Source of the DNA: Sebastes aleutianus
Taxonomy: Eukaryota; Chordata; Actinopteri; Perciformes; Sebastidae
Assembly (NCBI GenBank): GCA_916700875.1
Contig: CAKAKS010000039.1
Location: forward strand, 30,385,794-30,449,793
Length of the DNA stretch: 64,000 bases
Reading direction: 5' to 3'
Part shown: positions 36,526-50,479 of the stretch, in pieces
Layout of the letters: the number at the start of each line of letters is the position of its first letter
Numbering within the stretch: position 1 is the stretch's first letter
Notes under the pieces: model-generated
What the model was told of the DNA's origin: nothing
Database searches by the model: none
Seen by the model: the letters and a program-made list of their open reading frames with translations, nothing else
Made by a program: the position numbers and the translations under genes

Positions 36526-36719
36526 AGTTATTTTTTTTTGGGGTGATTTTTAAGTATTTTTATTGATAGGACAGTGGATAGAGTGTTGAAAGGGGGAGAG
36601 AGAGAAATGACATGCGGAAAGGACCACAGGCCGGATTCGAACCCGGGTCCACCGCTGCTAGGACTGAGCCTTGGCGTTACGTGGGCGCTCGCTCTACCGA
36701 CTGAGCTAACCAGCCACCC
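36526..36719 (-). mobile_element. tRNA-derived SINE with intact pol III promoter and 14-bp TSD
   Basis: On the minus strand the A box TAGCTCAGTCGG (36697-36708) and B box GGTTCGAATCC (36633-36643) match consensus exactly. A pyrimidine-rich body and an AATAAAAA tail follow. A perfect 14-bp duplication, ggcagtagttttaa, flanks it (36512-36525 and 36720-36733). The spacing and tail show a SINE rather than a functional tRNA gene. Confidence 0.92.
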
Positions 36720-37563
36720 GGCAGTAGTTTTAATGATGTATTAGAAGTTGCTTAGAGCTAGTGTTAGACGGTTAAACCGGTCATAAATCCCTCTCTAATA
36801 TCTATTTTATATTGCTGTGAAAACATCTCCTTCAAACTGTCTTTATTTAACTTTCTCGACCTAAAACTACATTTTACAAGATTACATTTGAACCCTTCAT
36901 ACAAATGTTATACCTTACCTTCGGTCAATACTAATTTTTACTGAACAGAGCTTGAACGCAACTCGGCTGAAAACATTTTAAATGGGTGTTTGTGGTGTTT
37001 TTTTTTTTTCTTCCAAGTGATCAGAGTCAATATTTGCTGCTTTTCTCCTCTGAAACCAGACAACAGGTTGAAATAAACCAGACATTTCCAAAGAGTCTGC
37101 TCCACATGGAGAAGCTGTAGTCAGATGAAACAGAATGCTTTGAACAACAGTTGGATAGAAAGTCTGGAAGGAAAAAATCCGTCGATAGCATTAAAAAATA
37201 AAAACATTTCCAGTATGTTTTCTGATAGTATATGTTGTCACGAAGCACTCTACTATACGTTTAGCAAACGCTCAGAGGTCGTCAGACTTACGACTACGAC
37301 TTCTCCATCTCCATCTCCTCTGAAATACCTTTAACTTATTTTCTTACTTTCTCCTTGCTTTTGAAAATAGACAGAATCTCAAACAGTTGGGTCATGTATT
37401 ATTCAGCAGCTACCTGTCTACTTGCACTTCTCACTCTGGTCATATTCAAGTTAAAAGGGATGGGACTTAAAGGAAGAGGGATGGGGAACTGGAATGTCAG
37501 GCATGAAAACTGGCAGGTAGCTTTGAGGAGCCGAGGGAAGGAAAGAGAAAGTGAGACAGATCA

Positions 37564-37567
37564 ACGA

Positions 37568-37598
<31 letters not shown>
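37564..37598 (+). repeat. (CAGA)n microsatellite
   Basis: About eight perfect CAGA/GACA units. Confidence 0.95.
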
Positions 37599-39639
37599 TG
37601 GTGAGACAGAGTGAGGATGACAGAGTCCGTGTGAAGGAGAGAGGTGTCGAATGCTACAAAGGCTGACCTGTGAGAGGTCAGACGGTGTGATCACCTTAAG
37701 ATCTGCCTGAAATTGTCCCCTGTCTGCGCCGGATAACAAACAGAAGGAGAAAGAGAGAGATGGAGAGGATGTAGGACATAAGATAAAGAGAGCACACAGG
37801 GGAGGGACATAATCTTGGGAAGGAGCCAACGAAGAGTAATTCACACACTGAATGTCACAAGTTGTTAATAATACAAGTAGATTGTCATTAAAGAAGATTT
37901 GATTGGCTGAGACTGCCTTGCAAATGTGTCCAGCGAGATATTCTGGGCCAGTTAAATATTCTGGATGCTGCACAAAGTGCACAAAGTACAAGGTAATGGG
38001 GATGAAACAGGAGAGCAAAGTAAAGAGGAAATCAATAATTCGCTTGCTGAACTTGCGCTAACTAATTCCAAAAGTTAGCCCGAAGTTCAAATTGGCCTTA
38101 CTCATAACAGCAGAGAACATTTTGTTTGGCCAGAAGTTTGCCGTCTGTCTCGCTCCCTCCTCCTTCTCTCTCCCTTTTCTCATCACATCACATTAAAAAT
38201 TAAGCCTGCAAAAAGAGTCCAAAAACTGCAGACCCGGTAACTGGGTCATTCTTACAACTAAACAAATTTTGTGTGTAGGCAAAGTGTGGAATAACTACGC
38301 ATGATCACAATTTTTCCTTGATTTGATGGCATGTGTGCGCTTTTTTCATGATAGTTTACACTGGATTATAGGTAGTAGCACATAGTGCTAGAAATCTTTG
38401 TTAGAAGAAATTTGTAAAACAAAATATATTTTCCCCAACACTTATTCCTTCTACTTTCTTTCCTTTAACACCATTTGTCGAACAGCGGATGAAAGCTTTG
38501 TGTTTGTTGGGCGTCCACGTTCAAACAGCTTTTCTATCTGCCATGGCTCAGCTCTGTTTAGTCTTTGTTTGCAATGCACAGGCGGCAATAAGAGAAATCA
38601 ATAGTGTCATAGCAAAGCTGTCAGAAAGATGACAGTTTGAAATTTGAAACAGTTCTCCAGTATACAGAAAAGAAATGTATGTAATTAACCCATGTGTTAA
38701 TGTACTAATTGGCAGGAAGGGAGGGATGTGAACTGGTTTTCATTGTGTCCTATATATATGCACTGCTGGCTTGCTTAATGATGTCAAAAATGGAATCAAA
38801 CTGGCATTTGCCAACAGCGTAAAGTCACTGCATTACTCTGCATACTTCTTCAAACCTCTACTCTACCGAGCTGCCACCCAATATGGTACAGGGCTACGCG
38901 TTTGAGGCAGCGTTGCATCATCTAAAAGCAGAAGACGGGGCTGTCTCAGTGCAAGTTTCAAGGATATGAGTTTTTCATTTTAACGTCACTCTGCGGAGCG
39001 AGACGGTCTGAGTCATACCGTCTCCTCCATTTTCTTCCCTCTCTTTCATCTGTCCCTCTGGGATGTGAGGGGGCTGATTACAGGCTAATCAGATGTTTAG
39101 ATTTGTTTCTCATTCCTAGCAGCTGACTAAAGGCATGCCAAACGCGTGGTACAGGAGGGAAGAGAGTGAGTGGGAGACAGAGGGAGAGAGAGAGAGTCAG
39201 AGACGGAGAGTGGGGGCAGGGAGAGGCTTTAGTCATACAGTCAGTATGCCAGGAAATAATTAAAACAATCCTAAAAGATGCCAAGAGGAACAGGCAGAGA
39301 GGGATGCTGTGCTGTGAAGCGGGAGTAAATTGCTTTTCTTCCTCTTAATTACAAGGTTATGGTTTTCAACTGATGCAAAGAGGTGCTATTATGCACCTTA
39401 TTATGATAATAACTTTTTTTGTGTCCTGTGTTGTGTTACTCAAGCTTGCTAATTTATGAAAATGATGTTACACTCGGTGAAGAGAGCACGCTGGTGTCAG
39501 CTGTGTGTGTGTGTGCAGAGACACTGTTGTAGATAGCTGGTTTTGCATTCATGTGTCAAAGGAGTGTCCTTGCACACTCCTCTCTGTTCCTGCCAAATAT
39601 TGACAATGCAAACCTTTCATTTTAGTCTTTGATTTCCAG

Positions 39640-40184
39640 CCCGCCTCCTCTCTGCGCTCGCTTCACGGTTGCCGTTAAGTCGACACAGCGGGTCTTTGTT
39701 CAGCGTACTCGGCGGACTGTCAGCAGTTGTTGAGTGGAGTTGGCAGAGAGCCTCCTCTCTAGACTTTACCTGGCTCGCAGCAAACAATAGTCAACGGGGC
39801 TGAAAAGAGCGAAGAGAGCCTTTGAGGTTGTGTAAAGAGGTAAATCAAACGTAGGTTGAGCACGTATTCAGTCGCGCTTTCGGCCCGATTCAAGCTAGGA
39901 TGGGACACTGGATCGGTAACTCTAACGAGAAGACAGACAGAGCAAAGAGACTGTCCTCTCTGGTGCTGCCACCCGTGGAGACATACTATGAAGAAATCAA
40001 AGCACAAAGAATACAATTAAAGGAGAAAAGAGTGGCTGCTGTCACCCGTTACATTCAGACAGGACAGTGCTTGAAATGGAATAAAAAAAGTGCCAGTACT
40101 CACTTTATCGACATGTTGGCGTGTGTATCGGCCGGTATCAGTAATCTCTTGCGACTTATTCCTAGTTATTCATTATTTCTTTAA
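39640..40184 (+). other. CpG-containing segment with a 94-codon ORF, unassigned
   Basis: The ORF 39900-40184 starts in a good Kozak context (aggATGg) and reads MGHWIGNSNEKTDRAKRLSS, then a charged stretch YYEEIKAQRIQLKEKRVAA. It ends at a TAA at 40182. The 260 bp before it has more CpG dinucleotides than its surroundings. I recognise no domain. It could be chance, a repeat-derived fragment or a short lineage-specific exon. It is not called as a gene. Confidence 0.3.
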
Positions 40185-40489
40185 GCATATTAATACTGTG
40201 TCAGTCATAATCAGTTGTGGTGTTATTGCTATATTGGGCTATGCATCTTCTATACTAGGCCTATAATACTCTAATAATATTCACACTGCAACATTATGGG
40301 GTTAAGGTGGTGTGTTTAGTGTTAATAGTTAAAGTGCTTTCCTGTGTTATTTGTAGCCTATAGTAGGGGATCATTCAGGTTTTAGGAGCAGTGTCCCAGT
40401 CAGGATGCTCATACATATTATGCAGCAAGATAAAAAGACACATTCTGAATTTCTACAGTGAATAAAAGATACTAGGAGATATTAGGTTT

Positions 40490-40812
40490 GGGTCTACCCC
40501 CAAGATTTTTGGAGCCGATCCCAGCTGACATTTGGCGAAGGCGGGGTACACCCTGGACAGGTCGCCAGACTATCACAGGGCTGACACATAGAGACAGACA
40601 ACTAGTCACACTCAGATTCACACCTACGGGCAATTTAGAGTCAACAATTAACCTAACCTGCATGTCTTTGCACTGTGGAAACCAGAAAACCTGCAGAAAA
40701 CCCACACTAACACGGGGAGAACATGCAAACTCCACACAAAAGGGCCCCAAGCCGGGCTTGAACCTGCGACCCTCTTGCTGTGAGGCTAACCACTGCACCA
40801 CCGTGCTGTCCC
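40490..40812 (-). mobile_element. tRNA-derived SINE of the cacggtggtgcagtgg type
   Basis: On the minus strand the head, cagcacggtggtgcagtggt, and a degenerate B box (ggttcaagccc) are followed by the very common fish body ggagtttgcatgttctcccc, gtctgtctctatgtgtcag and aggtcgcctgtccagg-like words. It ends near gggggtagac. No clear duplication. Confidence 0.75.
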
Positions 40813-42239
40813 TTCTTCTGAAAATGTTTGCCCTGAAAGAGCACCTTCAGAAATAGTTTATATTATGTTTCATTAATTATATTTGTTCACAATTAAAAAA
40901 AGTTATGATGAACAATCAGTTGATTAATTATTTTACAAAAAGGAAGTGAACATTGTACTGGTAAATTACAGCTTCCTCATTCTCACCCTCATCCAGATGC
41001 TCCCCACATAGTTTTTATGTTCATACAACTTAGGAGGTGCGGTGCAAAAACTCTGGCGCTGTGCCGTTATGAATTTCAATTATGAATCTCCCCCAGAGAA
41101 CCTCATATGGAGAGGGCAGAAAAGAGTACCGGCAGCTTGTGAGAAGTGCTGGTACGTAAGAAAAAGTCACAGTACGCCAAGGAGTAAAATTAAGAAATGC
41201 TGGTACTGGCCCACTTCAAGCGCTGAGACAGAACCATTTCTCTCTAGCTGTTTTCATGTGTTCCTACAAGCTATTCCCTGCCTACCCATACAGTACATTA
41301 AGGTCAGGCTTTGACTAAAGTCGGCTTTAAGTTGTAAGCACGTTAAGGATGAAGAATGACAGGAAAGAGTTTTTACCACATCTGGTGAAGCCATGCTGTG
41401 ACATTTTTCCATTACATGCAAATTAAACCCCTCAGCCACTTCATAATCATGCATATGCACATCCAGCTCTGTACATACCTTAATTGAAATGCCATCACAT
41501 ACTCCCGTTCACGCCTTCTTTTACACCTTTTTTTCAAAGTTCACATACTTTCCCCGCCGGCACGTACAAAAAGACAAACCTCGACTGAATCTCTCTGACA
41601 GATGATTGATGCGACAGGCGCCAGCGTTTGCTTTCCCCTTTCTCAGTGCTGTCACATTTATTTCCCCTGTATAGACCTGCTGCGCTGTGCTGATACAGAG
41701 CAGAAATATGAACAGGTGTGACATGGGTAATTTGTCCACACGGCCTGGAGCAGTGGTTGGCCAAAAAACTGGGCAGCTCAGCTCAGTTTAAAGTTGAAAT
41801 CCAGCCCAGAGAGGCTGACCGAGGACTTTGTAGGCGACCCCAAAGGAGTCCCTTATTTTTCAACCACAATGGCTTCAAAGCCAAATTCTCTCTCTCTTCT
41901 TCTCCCTCTGTCTCTCTCTGTGTCTCAGAAAAAAAAGGATAAAAACTGTAAAAGAAACTTTTCAATATGCCTCTATCATGCCTTTATTATCACAGATCCA
42001 AAGGAATCCAAATGTTTTTGACCTCTGACTTATATTGCAGTAAAAGTCTCACTTTAGCTCAATGACGTGTTCAAAGTGTTGTTTCTAGTCCTATCTGCCA
42101 TGTCAATGGGACGGCTAGTCAAGGCCTTATGCCAACAACCTCCAACAGATTCCTGCAAAGAGTTGGGTACTTTCGGGGAAGGTCTGCAGGTGAAATAAAC
42201 AAGAGAAAGCTACATGATCATCTTTACTAGCATCATTTT

Positions 42240-42720
42240 ATTAGTCCTAGCAGTCAGCAATTGTCTGGCCACTTAAATCTCCATGTGGGGTTTCGGACAT
42301 TTGCTCCATCAACATCTGAGGGAAATATTTGTCAGCTAAATGCTCCACTTTGTTCACTATCCAGCAGATTACGTTGTCTGTCTCCTGCTGGGTGCTGGGT
42401 GCTGTTTCCATGCTGTGAAGCAGACAAGCGCTCGCGTCTACCGGTCTATTCACATGAGGAGCACAGTGAGACCCCGCGGATCCCAGCGGGATGTCTGTTA
42501 AGTAGGCGGTCCTTCAATGTGGCCCAGGACACATTTGCGTACACAATGCTAAAAGAATGTGGCCATATGTGGCCCAGACCACCTCTGAATGTGGTCTGAG
42601 TGATCGGATCTCATTGCGTCCTCAATGCGTCTTGAGTGCGTTCACACCTGTACTTAGAGCTGTGATCGAATCATTCAGGACACATGTTAATACCAGGTCT
42701 GAACAGGGCCTAATATGAAA
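42240..42720. repeat. Probable interspersed repeat (ggtctgaacagggcc end)
   Basis: Phrases gagtgcgttcacacctgtac and aataccaggtctgaacaggg are typical of a teleost DNA repeat whose left boundary I could not place. Confidence 0.4.
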
Positions 42721-44043
42721 GGTTAGCGTACATTCTATTTGTTTTACTAATTAGAGGAAAAAAAACAAGAGCCCCTTAACTCTGCATGAATGCATTTATT
42801 TGGTCTCATCTATAAAGTATTTAACTTGTGTACATGTTTTCAATAACATATGCATAAAATGAAGTTGTGATTTATCTGTCTGTTCAAAATGGGCGGTTTA
42901 TCTGTTTTATAAGGTGATGCAGAAATGGCAGTAAAAACGGTCATGAACATTTATATGCACACAAATTTGCTCTCTTCAGGATTTATAGATAAGGCCTATC
43001 GTGAATTGGGTCACAATGGTTTGTCATTTTTAAAAAGTGGGTCCCCAGAAATAAAGCTTGGGAAACACTGCCCTATAGGACCTCTTAGCTCATTTAAATA
43101 CAAGACCGATCGGGTCACTGGTCTTAATACTTCTTTTAAATGGGTCGAGTTGCATCCAAAATAAATTTAGAGATAATTGATGGTAGGTGACGTTGAGCTT
43201 TGTGGGTATTGGGACTTTGACTGGCACCTCAGATGAAACCACCAGAGAAGAAACAGAGTCGAGAGGAGACGGGGAGGATGCTGCAATAGAAAGTGGGGAG
43301 AGAATTAATTTTCATTGCACACTTACTCACAGTTCCAGTCTCATGTCTCTGTCTTATCTCCATTCTTGATCCCTATTCTTATCTCACTCTCCCTGCTCTG
43401 CACCCCTCCCTCCCTCTTTCCTTCCTCATGCTCTGTCTTTACTAGCTGCAAATTTGGATGGAGCGTACAGTTGTAACGGCCAAACACAAGTCGGCACAAC
43501 CCCTGTACTTTCTTGATTGATGTTCTCATATCTATTGCTCGCACACACTCAAGCGCTCAGATGGAAACACACTATTAGCATTGGCTCTTTCTTTCGTTCT
43601 CTCTAGACTCCAATCACTGGAAGATCTTGCTGGCAGGAGAGAGAGATTAAAGTGATAGAGGGACAGTTAAAGATAGTAAGATAACGTAAGAGCCAACAGA
43701 AAGTGAGGACAGAAAGAACAAGAGGAAAGTCAGAAAAACGGGGGGGAAGAGAAGGGGGTAGTCAGAGAAATGCATAATAGGTTTTCCTGTAATATGCTGT
43801 CATTGCCATCCAAGTGTATGAGTGTACACTTGTCTAAGTTGCAGTGCACTGCAGAAAACTGAATAGGGGGAACACTGGCACTTAAAATAGCAAGACTAAG
43901 CTCTTATGTGGTGCTGGTGGTGTGTCTGTAAAGGGGGGTATAAGGTATTTTATAATAGTGTTTCATAGGAGGACTAAATGGTCAGCTTTTCAAGTGACCA
44001 AACAGAGCAGAGGTATATGACCTTCTCCTATCTTTATACATAC

Positions 44044-45112
44044 AAGGGCTGAGACGATTCACTCCGATTCTCTCCTGATATGATACTATCGCGATACTTG
44101 GGTGCCGATTCGAGATGTATTACGATTTATTGTTAACTTATTTAAAACTAAACCATGGGAAAAAGTTGAATCATACACCTCTAGGGATTTTTACTTTGGA
44201 AAATATCTAAATTAATACCGTAAGAATGTTTGATTTTCAGCATGTGTTTAGTCAGAGATGTCCTGAAGTCAAATACATCAGTCATCAAAAATTTACAGCA
44301 ACCCAAAAATCAAAGAATAAAGACGTTTCCTTCACAAATTAGTGGTATTTTCTTTTTAATTTATAAGGGACATGTAATGTTTTATATTTCTGGTGAATAT
44401 AATCCAATCAATTTCAAGTTGATTGATTGCAAATTTCAAAGTTCCCTTTGTCAACACCTTATTTTGAAAACCGGACATAGTCACACGTGTATACTTTCGC
44501 TAACTTCGCCAAGTCCGTCGCGAGCTCTCCCGTCAGCTCCGTTCTCTTTATATATCCATGGTCAGCTCCATCGGGGCCGTTTGAATGCATTTAACATAAA
44601 TTTCAGTAAAAGGGTGCTCTACAGTTGTAGCGTCAGCTGATTTGACCACGAAGATGCGAGTGACCGCTGGCTTGACCGCACGTTACCACAATCCGATAAC
44701 GTCTCCAGTCAATGACAGAGTTAGCATGCAGCTTTAACCATGATGTCTAGCTCTGCTTTTTCTGGCAATGTATGAAACCCAAAGTGTTTCAATACTTTAC
44801 TGTATGTGTAGTGTTTACCACTTTGGATTTAAAATGTGAGGGTGCAGGTCGTATCCACGCGGACCCTCTGCCTTTTTCTACTTTCTCGTTTCGGCTCACT
44901 GCAGCGGACTGTGGTTTGTTTTGGTTGACGGATACGGAACGGATATGACGTCACGTAACTCAGACTACAAAATGAAAAGTGGTAACTTCCTTTTACGTCT
45001 GCATAGACTCCAACGAAGCAAATATATTGATTCTGGCATTAAAAAATCAATTTCAAAATCGTAAAAAAAAAATGTGCTATACATAGGTGAATAAATTGTT
45101 TTCCCACCCCTA
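44044..45112 (+). mobile_element. hAT-like element with 8-bp TSD
   Basis: It starts aagggctgagacgattc and ends cccaccccta. Flanks are atacatac (44036-44043) and atacacac (45113-45120), 7 of 8 identical. The 136-codon ORF inside is not transposase-like and is not called. Confidence 0.72.
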
Positions 45113-46389
45113 ATACACACGTACTTACAACCATTTAAATATTGAAATTGGATGCATTTCCCTTTGCCTCAGACAATCATTATGCTCTAAAGCTTAGTAG
45201 AAACACCTGGGAATCACATGTTGCGCCGGTGTTGTTTGACACGGATCTTTGTCTCATTATGCATCCCTATCTCCTCCTTACTGCTGGGCATTTTAATCAG
45301 CCAAACAGTAGTCTAGCTTCCAGCCTTTCCAGTGCCCCCACCTGTATTCACTATGTACCTTTGACCAACTCACAATTCCCTGGAAATGAAGTGACGCCAG
45401 CAACACCCTGATAGTCTAGGTGTGTGGATATAATGAACTTTATCACTGAAAAAGGGGATGTGTTTTTTCCACACAATTGCATTTGATTATTGAAGTAAGC
45501 CCAAAAGCAAAGTAAAATACATTATACAATGATCAAAACTAAAATAGTAATATAAAAAGCACTGGCATATTCTTTGCATGTATTTTTACATTGTGTAAAT
45601 TTCAAGTCTCCCAAATCATCTCATTGCTCCAACAGCTGGAAAACCAATGCTTCACTACTCCGACCCTATTTGCCTCTTAAAGTCAGTATATGCATGACCT
45701 GACCAGCCGTCCTAGATTGTTATGGCTGATTTGTGAAACCTAATGATGCTCATTCGGAGAGGGAGGTGAGGGCATGAATATCCATCAACCCCCTGGAATC
45801 CCACACGGGCTCACCAGAGAAACAGGCTCAGCTTTAAGGGAGAGATGGATGAATTCAGCGTACGCTTCGGGAGTTAGATGTGGGCTCTAACCTGATCTGT
45901 AGCTCTGGATGTTTGACTGGGGAGCTGTGTCAAAATGACCCATATAAATCCAAAAATGATGCATATGCATGTGAATGTTTTCTGATATATCACATCTATG
46001 GGTAAGGTCTGGTTAAAGCTGCATTAATCAAAATTTCATGCACGAACAATGGGTCCAATGAATATGTATAATGTTAAATAAGTTGCTCATAGTGACAAAC
46101 CCACAAAGAATTATGATTAACTGTAGTTTAGACCTTCAGCTATACAGAACAGTTTTGCGTCTTTCAGTTCATTGTTTTGGTTTTACGGCCTACAACTTTA
46201 AAGATTTGGTTCAATCTCAGTGCTCTCATCGATTCCATTACCAGCAGCAGCAGGTAGCTGTTGCGTACCAACTGTACGCTACCTTCCCACACCAAACGGC
46301 AGACAGACTTAGTGACTAGCTAGTGAACATAATGAAGCATTTAGCCTTGAAAGAGACAGATATTTCTCCAGGAATAGAGTGCAACAGGA

Positions 46390-46975
46390 ATGAGCCCTAA
46401 TACCCGGAAATGAGTTAGCATTTTAGCACTTCCGGTTCCCTCGTCTAGAAGTCAGTTGGTTTTTTGAATGAGTTTTTAGTTAGATCCTTAACCTGTGGTT
46501 AACAGAAGCTTAATGGGTTTTAACGTTTTGTTCTACGACATAAAATACATCAAGAAATATCCCACTCATGAATTTTTGAAACGTAATGTGTCTTAAAGAA
46601 AGGCGGTTGCTAACAAGTGGCTAAATGAGACTACTAAAAGTCATCACGCCGACTCGTACGCCTTTACAGCCTTGTTGTGTATACTTGCGTTCATGCGACC
46701 GTGGTGTAGTTAGTTTATAGCCTAACGTTAGCTTTTTAATTCTGCCGATTGCATTCACACTTCAAAAATCATAAAGTGGTGCTCATTTGTGGAGACTATA
46801 TTGCTGAACAAAACGTGTAAGTATCATAAACGTGTTTTTGCCACAGAGCTTATTTTCCGCAGTAATCCAAAACCCAATGGAACAATCCCATTGGGTTTTA
46901 GTCGACTGAACCCAGGGCGATTCTAACTTCCTGGTTGACCTACAAAAATACGTCATCCCTGGAGCACTTTATGCA
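46390..46975. repeat. Interspersed repeat with hairpin
   Basis: Bounded roughly by gagccctaatacccgg and cccagggcgattctaac. It includes a perfect 12-bp inverted repeat, aaaacccaatgg / ccattgggtttt, at 46869-46880 and 46888-46899. Common style for fish DNA repeats; unnamed. Confidence 0.5.
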
Positions 46976-48299
46976 GACTGTGGTCTCTTGTGTCCAGGTC
47001 ACCCAACCATCCAGCTGACCTCCTGCTCAAGACTTTTGGCAATGTTATACCAACATCACGCTACTAATGCCTTATAGGATAACATTAACAAGTCGCTCTA
47101 AGCATTTTAGAAAACGATCAATACTGTCATTTTTCTGTGTAAGGACAATGTCAGTGTTTACCAATGCCTGAAAACTTCATTACTACATTTGATATGTCCT
47201 ATATGTTACGTTATATGTTATACAAGAATAAAAGTAGTTGATTTGTGTTGAGCTCACATTTGCTGTATTATTTTGGTCAATTTAATATTTTAGTTAACAG
47301 GCAAACAAACAACAGGCGGACCAATCAATATACTGTATGATAGCCAAATAACCAAATTGAAAAGCACTTTAGTGGTCAACTTTTTATATTAGAAAAGTGC
47401 ATTGACCGATTCAGGTGATACATTTTTTAACCCCAGTAGAGATCGATCATCAGTATTACTTTATAATGTTGATCCTGCAAAAATATGTGCATTTGAACAC
47501 CCACACTATATTACTACTACTTAGAAGAGGTGCCAGCAACATATCTTACTTAAGAGAAAACAAACGAGCAATAATCGGCATTTATGCAAAGAGCTTTCCT
47601 TTACGGCGCTCACTACTCAGCTTTTATCTTCTCTCTAAATGAGCTCTTACCGCAAATTGTCTCTCTTTTATTCTGTGTATTCCACCCACACCTGGTAGGG
47701 ACATAAAAAACACACACAGAAGCGCACAATATATGCAAGCATTTTTGCTTGAGTGGGCGGCAAGCCTCTTTCTCTCTCCTGCTCCCAGATCCCTTTGAGT
47801 TGTCTGAGAAAACTCAAGAACAAGACTCAGATCAGAGTTAGAAAGAGCTCATCTGTCTCAACACATCCACAAGAGCGGCAGTGAAACTCTGCTCTCAGAT
47901 AAGAACTGTTAGCTGTCAAAATAAATTATTTACATCCTCAATGTGTATTGGTTAAGACTCCCTTTTTAGTCTTATCAAGCTCCATTTTGTGCTAGGTTTT
48001 TGTAGCGTTTGTATTACATTGTTTTGTTTTTTTGCACAGTTTTCTTATTGAATGCTGGCAAAATGATAGCCCCCTGCAAAATTGCATGTTTTTACCTACT
48101 TAACAAAAATTAGCAAGTGGCTGCAATTTTCCTAAAACATAGTATTTTCAATTTAAAAGTGGATCATTTCAATTTGACTTATAATTTAAACCAATCCTTT
48201 GCTTTTAATACACACTGGAAGGATGGCTTCTCTGAGGCGCGTGTAAAACAATTTGAAATACCCTTGTAGGTTATTATATTGTGTCTCTGGCTATGACAG

Positions 48300-48742
48300 G
48301 GTGCCCTATGCAAATTCAGATTAGGAGTACCCGCGACCGGCGGCGCCACTCTATGATTAGGGTTCACCCGCCAGAACCCTAACCCTAGCCCCGTAAACCG
48401 CAACACACATCAGACATTGCAATAGTTTTAAGACAAAAATTCCGATTTTTACTTTCATAAATAACTGTATTTATTACAATATAAATAAACAATTAGTCCC
48501 TGATATTGTTGGCTTAAAACTGTCTCGTCAGTTTCACTACAACGACAGTTGCAGGGGTGAACAGTATATTTCTTCAGTCTTTATTTATTTGTTCATTTGT
48601 CACCTCAATGCAGAAAATACAGAAGGGCGCCCACCTGCATTATTTATTTTTTTGTTTTTAATTATGATTTTTTAGAGGCCCCCCAGAAAGTGGCGCCCTA
48701 GGCAACCGCCTATACGGCCTACGCCTAAAGCCGGCCCTGGGC
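48300..48742 (-). mobile_element. gccggccctg-type DNA-element fossil, copy 2
   Basis: It ends tggcgccctaggcaaccgcc then gcctaaagccggccctg, the reverse of the opening of 31628. Left boundary uncertain. Confidence 0.5.
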
Positions 48743-49874
48743 TCTGGATCACCTCTAATGAGACACCTGATGCACTAGTCTCCTGCCTGTCCCGTACAGG
48801 CTCCTCTGCGTCCTCTCACAGTTAAGGGCAATCCCTTACCAAATCCTACACTCTTATACACTCACATGTACACACACACCCTGACTGGGCTCTGATACCA
48901 GCTATAGCAGCTCAGAGTAACCTCGTCCCTGAGGGTGTAGCTCTGCAGACCAGTGGAAAGACCAACATTGAGGTCACAGTGTGTGCCTGACGACATGGCT
49001 CTTTCTGCCACTCCAGCAAAAACCTGGACAAATCACTTTGCTGTCTTGGGAATTATTTCACAGTGCAAGCAAAACACACAAGACATGTTTTCTTTAAGTT
49101 GTGTGTTTTAGTTTCCGCTTGCTTTTAAAGTGGAAGTGTGTGTTTGCAGCTAAACGAGGACATGTGTGATCATTGTGTTTGCGCGCTGTCTCATTTGTTG
49201 ACTGATTTGTTTGAGCCTTCTCTGGTTTTGGAGATAACCGCGTATAACCAGATGCATATTCCTAATGGCTTTTTAATGTCTTTCTAATTTGCCCTTTAAA
49301 GGGCTCTAATGGACTGTCCCCATGTTTGCACATGGGGGAGGAACAGTGGATCTGACTCATTTAGTGGTTACCTTTGAGCCTGCACCAAAGCAGACACAGG
49401 CATTACACTTCTTCAGAACTTCTACTGTAGGAAGAAACATAATAGCCTGCTAGCAGCAGTCTTCATAGCTCCATAGTATTTGGCTGCCAGCTATGGAATA
49501 TCCCTCGTGTCTGAAAGAGGTTTCCAGGGTTTGCGCTTTAGAGTGAAAATGTGAGTTTTTGTGGAATGAAAATGAACATTTAAAGGAAGATTTCAGGGAT
49601 GAATACATCCTGGTTGGGCTGCTCTGCTGATTTCCAGACTTCAAACCCGCTTAACACAAAGCACATTTTCTGCTTCACTCTAAAATATGTAGCAGTGTAT
49701 AAAATGTCAAAATATATGTATGTATTACACAGCTCATTTGTTGAGATTGTTGTTGTTGTTGGTGTCAGGATTTACTGTAACACTAGTATATCTTTGCTTT
49801 TAAGAAAACATTTTGAGTTTCCCTTAAATTTGGTTATTAAAGAAATAGTTGGATATTTTGGGACTGGGGCTGTG

Positions 49875-50395
49875 CTTGGAATCGCATACTAACATACTAT
49901 TCACACTAAGTAGGACATCAAATTGAGTATGTAGTGACTTCCAACTGCATGTGGATTTTGTGAATGCGAAAAATGCCCGGATGTATGCTAGATTAGCAAG
50001 AATTTCTGAGTATGTGGCGTGAGTTTACTGGACATACTCAACTGCCCCACTATGCATTGCGTCTCCTCAGACTTTGCAATTTCAGAGATTTTGATCCAGG
50101 CTAAAAGCTGTTAATACGTCACTTTATTAAATATTAAGAAAGTAACCATTTAGATTTTCCAATATGTGGTCAATTTATCCAAATAATGTCCGTTTGGAAA
50201 TTTGCTGCGACGTATCCGGAGATATGAGGGAGCCGTTAGCTGGGTGAGACCGGCCGTCAGTCATGTTACGGCATCACATTACTGTCTTGCTTCAGCATAC
50301 TTCAGTGTGAACAGTCTGCTGGTAATGGCATACTTAACTGTTCATTCTAGGCAGTATGTAGTACATACTGATTGAGTATGTAGGAGGCTGTACAT
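49875..50395. repeat. Interspersed repeat with gtatgtag/catactaa words
   Basis: It begins aatcgcatactaacatac and ends tagtacatactgattgag, with internal gtgagtttactggacatactc. This is a recognisable style of non-coding DNA element in fish; no duplication found. Confidence 0.5.
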
Positions 50396-50479
50396 GATAT
50401 GATTTTGCCTGGAAGCAGTCTTGGCGTCACCATGTTGATGTTGCCAGGCAGAAATACTATAGTGTATTCATTATCGTAT

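Noticed and set aside
36622..36719. A tRNA gene on the minus strand
   Set aside because: A and B boxes are perfect, but the acceptor stem does not close, the interval between boxes is long, and a SINE body, A-rich tail and 14-bp duplication follow.
37497..38018. 173-codon minus ORF
   Set aside because: It includes the translated (CAGA)n array and serine/leucine-rich low-complexity sequence.
44230..44640. 136-codon ORF inside the 44044-45112 element
   Set aside because: Not similar to a hAT transposase (no visible catalytic or zinc-finger motifs) and lies in a non-autonomous element.
48370..48395. Telomere-like ccctaaccctag
   Set aside because: Only about two units; it is part of the transposon fossil at 48300-48742, not an interstitial telomere array.
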